Under the pieces are notes generated by a model. It had not been told where the DNA came from, ran no database searches, and saw nothing but the letters and a program-made list of their open reading frames with translations. The position numbers and the translations under genes were made by a program. Shown piece by piece: positions 57,034 through 64,000 of a stretch of DNA of 64,000 nucleotides. The DNA is from Phyllostachys edulis (taxonomy: Eukaryota > Streptophyta > Magnoliopsida > Poales > Poaceae), in the NCBI GenBank assembly GCA_036346405.1, contig CM070546.1, positions 94,176,955 through 94,240,954 of the forward strand. The letters are read 5' to 3'. How positions within the stretch are numbered: the first letter of the stretch is position 1; each line of letters begins with the position of its first letter.

Positions 57034-58195
57034 TGAGGACATCAACCCTCTGGATACGACTGCTACTCCACATACCAAGCAAGAGTTCAAGCTGGATACA
57101 TTCTGGAATGCAATTCGGTCTCCAGAGATAGCACGGACCACCCCAGGAAAGCAACAGTTCAAGCTGGGCACGTTTTGGAATCCAATTCAGCCTCCAGAGA
57201 GGCCCTCCCTCTAGGACCTCCTCCAAGACCTCTCCAAGGGAGGTCCAAAAGATCTCTTGGAGGTCCAAGAGGATCTCCACACTCCAAGGAAGGTCCAAGA
57301 AGACCAGGACCACCCGGGAGGTCTTCTAAGACCACCCGAAGGTCTCCTAGGACCACCTAGAGGTCTTCTAGGACCACCCGAGGGGTCTCCTAGGACCACT
57401 AGGAGGTCTTAGGACCACCTGGAGGTCTTCCGGGACCACCCGAGAGGTCTCCCAGGACCTCCTCGCTAGAACCTCCTCTATGACCTCCTTGCCAGGACCT
57501 CCTCCAAGACCACTTCCCTCCAGAACCTCCCCCAAGATCTCCTCAGGACCTCCCTCCAGGACCACTCCAGGACCTCCTCAGGGCTTCCTCAAGACCACTC
57601 CAGGACCAGTCCTAAGGCATTCGATACTCGACCTAACTAGTATTGTTCGTAGATAAGTTATAGTATATATCTTTTGGATAGAGTCGGTTGTAATCTTTCC
57701 ATAATTGTATTAGGAAAGAATCTTTGTGTGATACGAGAGTTAGAGATAGAATCAACTTTAGGTCGTGTGTGTGTGTTGGCCGCACCCTTAGGTGCCAATA
57801 TAAGGCCAAGCATCGCCCATCTAGTTCGGTGGGTTTTGTTAGATTGATTTCAGCTTAGGCTAGAAACACCATCGTGTGCTTGTACAGCTAGTGTAACCAG
57901 ACGTTGTCTTGGAAACCCCAAATTATTCAATACAATTTCAATTCCTATTCGCAATTTCAGATTACTTATTTATCTTGTTTTTGCATGCTTCTTCGGTGTA
58001 TGCAGGAATTGATCTTCATGATTAGGTCATCCGAGTATTCGTGCACAGTTGATAACGACTTGTCGAGCACTTTAGCGATTGCGTGGTTTCGAGACTTGCG
58101 AGTTCGTAGCCAAGATCATGAGAGTTGAGCGACTACTACCAAACTTACCTTCTCATCGAAAGATCGGGCCAAAATAGGACCTTCGTTGTTCATCA
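57034..58195 (+). repeat. 5' LTR of the gag-only retrotransposon
   Basis: It contains two near-copies of a 60-bp segment with CAAGTTCAAGCTGG-like text and a long imperfect minisatellite (about 57220-57600) made of GGAGGTCTTCCAGGACCACC-like units. The unique 3' half ends TTCATCA. It is collinear with 61252-63040, apart from the TRIM insertion and small indels in the minisatellite. Confidence 0.9.
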
Positions 58196-58739
58196 AGTGG
58201 TATCAGAGCTACAGTTCATCGGTGAGAGTTTCCAGTATTCTAGTAATATATTCGTTTTTCATACCTAAAGTCCAAAAAATTGCCCAAAATTTTTTGCATC
58301 TATCATCCATACCGAGCCCTTCAAGCCCTTGCAATTTTTTTCTTTTCGGTTTTGTTTGTTAAACTTTCGGTTGCATCGTCGTGTCGTTTGTTGGTCTTAG
58401 TGTCTAGTTCCTTTAGAGTTTCGAGTTCTACTCACGTTTGGTCTCACTGTTGCGGTTGGGTTCGATCTGCCATGACAAGGGGAGAAAAGGAGGAGGACAC
58501 CAACTTCAGCAAGGAATCAGACTCACCATCTAGGAAGGCTTTGCCCTAGTTGGTCTCGGACACAATTTCTGCCCCAAGGATCCAATTGAGAGATAGCCAA
58601 AACAGTGTGTGTTCAGAAAAGAAAAGAAGAGCTCCCTGAACAATTCGGATAAAAAAAAATCAAGTTTCTCAGAATTTCGTTCAAAATTGGTAGAGCCCCT
58701 TTACAAGTGATTCTAAGGTACCCCATGAAGACAGCAATA

Positions 58740-58990
58740 GGTCTTCCACGATCAGGACCACCCCGGAGGCATTCCACGACCACCCCGGAGGTCTCCTAGG
58801 ACCAACCAGGAGGTCTTCCAGGACCACCCGGAGGTCTCCCAATACCACCCAAAGGTCCTCCAGGCCCTCCTCTAGGACCTCCTCCCTCCAGGACCTCCTT
58901 CCAGGATCACTCGGAGGTCTTCCAGGACCACCCCGGAGGTCTTCCACGACCACCCAGGAGGTCTTCAGGACCACACCAGAGGTCTTCCGA
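58740..58990 (+). repeat. Internal GGAGGTCT/AGGACCACC minisatellite
   Basis: About ten imperfect units of roughly 21-24 bp (AGGACCACCCGGAGGTCT-like) lie between the primer site and gag. The same type of unit fills the LTRs, so the repeat has spread or been copied within the element. Confidence 0.85.
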
Positions 58991-59392
58991 ACTCCGTGTG
59001 CGACGTTCTCTAGCTCTACCGCGCTGTGTTTTCGTTTGTGTTCTAGGCTCGCGTCTCTAGTACAGTCTAGCCTAGGACCAGCACTAACTGGCGTTGAATG
59101 ATTTTTCAGCTTGCATTAACTGATTTGATTATTGCTAATCCTTGCTACCATATTGAAGCCTTCCGAGCTCCACTTCCTACTAACTCAACAGGTATCGTTC
59201 CTCGCAATCGTTGGGCTAATCGCAAGTGAGAGTATCACGAACCAGCCACCGGTTGTACCACTTCTTTGTTGCATTAGTAAGAGCTTGTAAGAACTTGGTA
59301 TAAGCTTTAGTGTGAGCGACTGTTGAGCCTCCAGAACCTAGTAGTTGATAGGGACATATACACTGTGATTTGTTTTTTGTTTTCTACTAACT

Positions 59393-60350
59393 ATGGCAGG
59401 TACACGGGATGATTACGAGATCGATCCACGTCTTCTTCGAGCCATTGATCGGGAGTGCAAGAAAGTCCACGAGAAAATTGCAAGCTTGAGCCACATTTCT
59501 CCACCACAGAAGGTATATGATCGTGATAGTACGTCTAGTAAAACTAATATCACTTTGCCATCCTTTGCTGGTAAATTTGATCCTGATGCCTATGTTGACT
59601 GAGAGATAGCTTTAGACAAAGAATTTGAATATTATGAATGGTCTGATAGGCAAAAATTAGAGCTGCCACTAGTGTTTTTGTTGAGGATGCAATACTTTGG
59701 TGGAAGTATTTACATAGACATGGCAGAGTGCCTCAAACTTGGCATACGTTAAAAAAACTTTTGAGAGATGAATTTGTTCCTAAATATCATGTTGATTATT
59801 TGTTAGCTAGATTACAACGTTTCAAATAAGGTCGTAGAACTGTAAGGGAATACTATCATGAATTGAAATCTCGTTTGTTGCGTTGTGGCTTAGAGGAACA
59901 TACTGAAGCTACAGAGAATAGATTCTTAAGTGGGCTTAATCAACCAATTTAGGACCTTCTTGTTCACAAAGAATATGGTTCTCTCCCTCATTTGTTTATA
60001 CTTGTCTATAAGGTTGAAAGTCAGATTGAGAAGAAATTGAGAATGCTTGATGATAAGAAACATGAGAACAAACATGTGTTTGTGTCTTTTTCTATGACTA
60101 ACAACTTGCAGGAAGTTGAGAACCATACCGAAGAGGGGAATGAACTGATTGAGCCACTGACTCCATTGGTTGAGAAGGAAGATAAGGAGATGGATGCACC
60201 TACATCATCTGAGGAGAGCCAAAAAGGTAAAGATCATGGTGCTATCATCACTCAAGGAGAGTATGCTTTTGAAGAACTACAATTGTCCACTGTTCATGCT
60301 ATTTTAGAGCAAAAATTAGTGGAAAACAATTCTAATATGCACATGTTTTA
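59393..60350 (+). pseudogene. gag gene of the LTR retrotransposon (Retrotrans_gag type), disabled
   Basis: The start at 59393 gives MAGTRDDYEIDPRLLRAID; then LPSFAGKFDPDAYVD, the usual lead into the gypsy-type gag domain, where TGA replaces the expected next codon. A one-base shift follows near 59656. Domain text continues with ILWWKYLHRHGRVPQTWH, LLRDEFVPKYHVDYLLARL and REYYHELKSRLLRCGLEE, with in-frame TAA (near 59827) and TAG (near 59949). From 59992 to 60350 the frame is open, acidic and Ser-rich, ending HAILEQKLVENNSNMHMF. The gag protein would form the particle; this copy cannot make it. No zinc knuckle (CCHC) was seen. Confidence 0.8.
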
Positions 60351-60375
60351 AGTAGAGAATTCAGACTGCATTGAC

Positions 60376-61153
60376 TTGAGTGCACCATGTGATAAAATAA
60401 TTAAATTACCTGCTGTTTTGAGTGTTTCCTGTGATGAGTTAATCACATGTAATGATCATGTGGAATTGGTTAGACATAAAGAAGTTTTGACTAGAATTTC
60501 TCCTGCTGATTCTTTATGTTACATTATGTTGGATTCACCTATTAAATTATCACATGCTATGGAAAAAAGTTTCTAACATTGCATGTTCAAAATCATTGTC
60601 TAGTGTCTACACCCCTGAGTATAAGTTTAATTTGATTGGAGATTATGGTATAGACAATCAATTTCTTGTTTATCAAATATGCATAACTTGTGATCACATG
60701 GATGAATTGAAGCTTGCTGTTTTAAACAACAATTCTTGTGTGCTGAATTTTGTTCATTATGAGAGAAAAATAAAATTTAGTGATCATCCAATGCTTATGT
60801 ATTCATCTCTTATTGCTTCATCTAGTATGGACAATCTGAATAAAGATGTTGACTTATGGAAGAACTTATAAATCTTTACACCCTTGCTAGATGAATTTGT
60901 TATTACTCAATTGAAATCTGATTATATGAATGACCTGTGCTCTTTGAATTCAATTATTGTGCTGCTCATTCACAGCGCCATTCACAGAGCAATGAATAAC
61001 TCTACTATATACTTCACTTATACTTGCAATTTGAGTTGCAAACTGAATGCTATGAGAAAATATAACTTTGCTGATTTAATGCATACACAATCACATTTAA
61101 TTTCCAAAGCTTTCTCTATTTCTTTGCCACCTGCTATTACTAACATTTTGTAG
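60376..61153 (+). pseudogene. Unrecognised coding stretch after gag in the gag-only retrotransposon
   Basis: Three frames follow one another on the plus strand (60376-60576, 60554-60871, 60884-61153), with one overlap shift and one stop, covering about 250 codons. Fragments read SAPCDKIIKLPAVLSVSCDE, EYKFNLIGDYGIDNQFLVYQ and LKAVxx-like hydrophobic text, with many Cys, Ser, Asn and Leu. It contains none of the protease, RT (YxDD), RNase H or integrase (HHCC, DDE) signatures. It may be a remnant of an extra ORF of this family or very diverged gag C-terminal sequence. I do not recognise it. Confidence 0.4.
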
Positions 61154-61251
61154 AAAGATGAGAATACGTTGCTACAAGTTTTAAAGCTTCTCTTGCCATT
61201 GGAGGATGAGCGTGAGTCGAGGACAACTCAAATGCAAGAAAGGGAGGATAA

Positions 61252-63040
61252 TGAGAACATCAACCCTCTGGATACGACCGCCACTCTACATACCAAGCAA
61301 GAGTTCAAGCTGGACACATTCTGGAATGCAATTCATCCTCCAGAGATAGCACGGACCACCCCCAGGAAAGCAAGAGTTCAAGCTGGACACGTTCTGGAAT
61401 CCAATTCGGCTTCCAGAGAGGCCCTCCCTCTAGGACCTCTTCGATGGAGGTCCAAAAGATCTCTTGGAGGTCCAAGAGGATCTCCACACTTCGAGGAAAG
61501 TCTAAGAAGACTAGGACCACCTGGGAGGTCTTCTAGGATCCCAGTCTCCTAGGACCACCGGGAGGTCCTAGGACCACCCGGGAGGTCTTCCAGGACCACC
61601 CGGGAGATCTCTCAGGACCTCCTCGCCAGGACCTCCTCCAGGACCACTTCCCTCCAGAACCTCCCCAGGACCTCCTCAGGACCTCCCTCTAGGACCACTC
61701 TAGGACCTCCTTGGGGCTGTAACACCCTGACCCAAAATCCGCTCAATGCCCAACCCACCGTAGGGGCAGATCTACGCACACATAGCACCCCACTTACACT
61801 TTCATCCTCACTTCGTGTAAAAGGGTTAACCTGGAGGTGCTAAGTTTGGACCCAACAGGCATTATATACTACTACAACTCACTTTAGACAAGCAATATGG
61901 GACTAATCCCACCACATAACTCCTCATGGGCCACATGGGCCGTACTACGAGTAGGCCAGGGTATTACATTCACCCCCCTCAAGTGCTGACACCCTTGGCA
62001 GCACACCGCATACGCAGCAAATGTCCAGAACCACCCCTCGGTACACGTCCGTGTGTCCAGTGTCGGCACATATGCCATGCCGTGTGTCCACTCCGGGACC
62101 ACACGCGCCATGCGCCATGCGCCATATGCCCACGCCCCTGCCCCGCACGCGCCTGCAAAGAAAAGTTGATGCTCGATACCATCTGCACCACCCTAGCCCA
62201 AAATCCGCCAATGCCCACCACTGGGCGGATCCGCACACACATAGCACCCCACTTACACTTTCGCCCTCGCCAGATAAAAGGGTTAGCCCGAGGTACTAAG
62301 TTTGGACCCAACAGGCATTATATACTACTACAACTCACTTTAGACAAGCAATATGGGACTAATCCCACCACATGACTCCTCATGGGCCATATGGGCCGCA
62401 CTATGAGTAGGCCAGGGTATTACAGGGGCTTCCTTAAGACCACTCCAGGACTAGTCCTAAGGCACTCAATACTCAACCTGACTAGTATTGGTCATAGATA
62501 AGTTATAGTATATATCTTTTGGATAGAGTCAGTTGTAATCTTTCCATAACTGTATTAGGAAAGAATCTTTGTGTGATACAGGAGTTAGAGATAGAATCGA
62601 CTTTAGGTCATGTGTGTGTGTTGGCCGCACCCTTAGGTGCCAATATAAGGCCAAGTATCGCCCATCTAGTTCGGTGGGTTTTGTTAGATTGATTTCAGCT
62701 TAGACTAGAAACACCGTCGTGTGCTTGTACGGCTAGTACAACTAGACGTTGTCTTCGAAACCTCAAATTATTCAATACAATTTTAATTCCTATTCGCAAT
62801 TTTAGATTGCTTATTTATCTTGTTCTTGCATGCTTCTTCAGTGTATGTAGGAATTGATCTTCGTGATCAGGTCATCCGGGTATTCGTGTACGGTTGATAA
62901 TGACTTGTCAAGCAATTCAGCGATTGCGTGGTTTCTAGAATTGCAAATTCGTAGCTAGGATCGTGAGAGTTGAGCGACTACTACCGAATTTACCTTCTCA
63001 TCGAAAGATCGGACCAAAACAGGACCTTTATGGTTCATCA
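61252..63040 (+). repeat. 3' LTR of the gag-only retrotransposon, interrupted by a TRIM
   Basis: It starts TGAGAACATCAACCC after the polypurine tract and ends TTCATCA at 63040. The LTR is split at 61717 by the TRIM plus a 5-bp duplication. Base differences from the 5' LTR are scattered along its length, so the element is not very recent. Confidence 0.88.
61718..62424 (-). mobile_element. TRIM (terminal-repeat retrotransposon in miniature), 707 bp
   Basis: The flanks are a perfect 5-bp duplication GGGGC (61713-61717 and 62425-62429). Two direct terminal repeats of about 251 bp (61718-61968) and 241 bp (62184-62424) share long stretches such as AAGTTTGGACCCAACAGGC and CAAGCAATATGGGACTAATC. On the minus strand the leading repeat begins TGTAATACCC, and just after it comes TGGTATCGAGC (62181-62171), the tRNA-Met primer site with one base missing. 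Before the trailing repeat is the purine tract TTGAGGGGGGTGAA. The 215-bp interior has no gene. Confidence 0.9.
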
Positions 63041-63430
63041 AATGAGGACCATGATAGCATGATAGATTATTGATAGAAAGAGTGAGGGAAAGGGGTGTCG
63101 GGGTCGGCAACTCGGCATTGGTTACCTTTGGGCGTCGAGGAGAAGGACGAGCAGGGAGCAGTACTGGAGCAGCAGGGCGGCGTCGAAGGGGAGGCGCACC
63201 TGGCTCGGGGGAGGAAAGGATGCGGCGGGCTCGGGGGAGGAGTCGCATCAGGCTCGAGGAGGAGGCAGTGTCAAGGACGGCGTCGACGGGCTCAGGAGAG
63301 GAGTCGCACCGGGCTCGAGGAGGAGGCGGCATCGAGGACGGCGACGACGGGCTCAGGGGAGGAGGGAGGAGTTGAGAAACTTAATCATTTGAGTGGCGGC
63401 GTGGGCAAACCCTAGAGTTCGAATATAAAT
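63041..63430. repeat. GC-rich stretch with ~63-bp tandem units
   Basis: After the retrotransposon, 63215-63365 holds about two and a half imperfect units of roughly 63 bp (GGGCTCGAGGAGGAGGC...GGACGGCG...CGGGCTCAGG). Open frames on both strands follow from the repeat. A TATA-like AATATAAATAGGG lies at 63421-63433. It may be CACTA interior or 5' untranslated DNA of a family A gene. Confidence 0.55.
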
Positions 63431-63433
63431 AGG

Positions 63434-63830
63434 GATGGATATCACAGACGGTTCTAAAGTAGAACCGTCTGTGATATGTGATGTATCACAGATGATTCCA
63501 ATCAACAACCGCCTATGATATATGATGTATCACAAACGGTTTTTACCAAGGAACCGTCTGTGATATATAATCACAGACGGTTTGTAGATGAAACCATTTG
63601 TGATATTATTTTGTATTGGTTAATCTAGTTCTGTTTATTGGCTAACCTCAGGAAATGCTAGCCATGCCCTCTGAAACAAGCAGAAAACACAACAAGTACA
63701 TGTATATACATCCAACTCACATTCATTTCAGAAACAAGCACATCTATTTCACAGTACAAATCAATTAACTCAAATGAACTAAAATTAACCATTCATCAGA
63801 ACGTACATATACACACATTGTTTAATTAAT
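63434..63830 (+). mobile_element. CACTA family A subterminal block, third copy
   Basis: Inverted copies of ATCACAGACGGTTT at 63450-63605 are followed by the same inner text as at 53190-53380 and (reversed) 1-170, including GCTAGCCATGCCCTCTGAAA and AACAAGCACATC. No CACTA terminus is seen to the left; the block begins after a TATA-like motif. Either it is a copy with a deleted end, or family A carries such a block internally. Confidence 0.7.
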
Positions 63831-63835
63831 CCTTA

Positions 63836-63994
63836 AAAATTAGCCCTTCATGATGATCGACGTGTATGTAGCTAGTTTCGTCATGTTCTTCTTCCTCGAC
63901 CTTTATGCCGTTTCCGAAAGGAGACAACTCGTCAAATTGATTGTATTCTTCCTCGTCCACTACATTCTCAACTCCGACAAAATCCTCCTTTTTT
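63836..63994 (-). pseudogene. C-terminal end of a possible CACTA transposase gene, running off the window
   Basis: On the minus strand the frame reads KKEDFVGVENVVDEEEYNQF, then DELSPFGNGIKVEEEEHDE, and ends HHEGLIFKD with TAA. The acidic tail just inside a subterminal block resembles the acidic C-terminal tail of the family B TNP2-like gene (EVDEEWVVDEEAADE), which suggests, but does not prove, a TNP2-type transposase. A TGA lies upstream in the same frame near 63991, either a stop or an intron edge. Confidence 0.4.
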
Positions 63995-64000
63995 CATGAA

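Larger units (their letters stand above)
57034..63040 (+). mobile_element. gag-only LTR retrotransposon, complete ends, no pol
   Basis: The 5' LTR is 57034-58195 (1162 bp, TGAGGACATCAACCC...TTCATCA). The primer site TGGTATCAGAGC (initiator tRNA-Met) is at 58198-58209, two bases after it. A polypurine tract (GAAAGGGAGGATAA) at 61237-61251 precedes the 3' LTR, 61252-63040, which contains a 707-bp TRIM. The flanks GATGA and AATGA are a 5-bp duplication with one mismatch. The 3.06-kb interior has a gag remnant (59393-60350) and an extra coding stretch (60376-61153), but no protease, RT, RNase H or integrase motif. It needs enzymes from another element, so it is non-autonomous, like the TR-GAG class. 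The LTRs carry GGAGGTCC-type minisatellites and a TATA-like CAATATAAGG near 57797. Confidence 0.88.

Noticed and set aside
57220..57600. Regular repeats that might be read as a CRISPR-like array
   Set aside because: The genome is eukaryotic and the units are contiguous imperfect minisatellite copies without unique spacers.

Overview
The window reads as nuclear DNA from a grass, most likely a panicoid (PACMAD) grass with a large, repeat-rich genome. This rests on GT-AG introns in two intact genes, a SWEET sugar-transporter gene that looks like the grass SWEET16 type, CACTA transposons with the CTTTGCCGAGTGC subterminal motif common in panicoid grasses, and a tRNA-derived SINE of a kind seen in grasses. 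Only two loci look like intact host genes; nearly everything else is transposable-element DNA, much of it nested.

Layout. 1-468: end of a CACTA element (family A) that runs out of the window to the left. 469-6184: gypsy-type LTR debris, with a 15-bp minisatellite at 3961-4265 and a degenerate 74-bp tandem unit around 5040-5440. 6185-6377: remnant end of another CACTA family. 6836-11660 (minus): complete six-exon SWEET gene encoding 249 aa; its large intron 4 carries a SINE and a long fold-back MITE. 11801-21453: a 9.65-kb CACTA element (family B) lying 140 bp upstream of the SWEET start codon, with decayed TNPA-like and TNP2-like genes. 21650-24715: 5'-truncated LINE. 24717-31984: several gypsy-type LTR blocks in both orientations. 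32771-38575 (minus): 5'-truncated copia element split by a 3.7-kb LTR-like insertion. 38576-43029 (minus): hAT transposon with BED zinc finger, DUF659-type core and dimerisation region, carrying a frameshift and a stop. 43765-49318 (plus): complete eight-exon gene for an MCTS1/Tma20-like translation factor of 181 aa; intron 1 holds a hAT-like element and a truncated retrotransposon, and intron 7 holds a 109-bp tandem duplication. 49986-52910: a short hAT-type element, a second TIR element, a receptor-kinase pseudogene and a SINE. 52922-57033: the left part of a second CACTA family A element, with a decayed TNPA-like gene ending in a Ulp1-like cysteine protease domain. 57034-63040: a complete LTR retrotransposon that carries gag plus an unrecognised extra coding stretch but no pol, with a TRIM inserted in its 3' LTR. 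63041-64000: a GC-rich minisatellite, then another family A subterminal block and the C-terminal end of what may be a transposase gene.

There is no operon-like or pathway logic here: the SWEET gene (sugar transport, probably vacuolar) and the MCTS1-like gene (translation re-initiation and ribosome recycling) are unrelated neighbours. The window mainly shows layered transposition: TRIM inside a gag-only retrotransposon inside or beside a CACTA; an LTR inside a copia; a retrotransposon inside a hAT inside an intron; and a CACTA that has separated a SWEET gene from its upstream DNA. No CRISPR array, rRNA or intact tRNA gene was seen.
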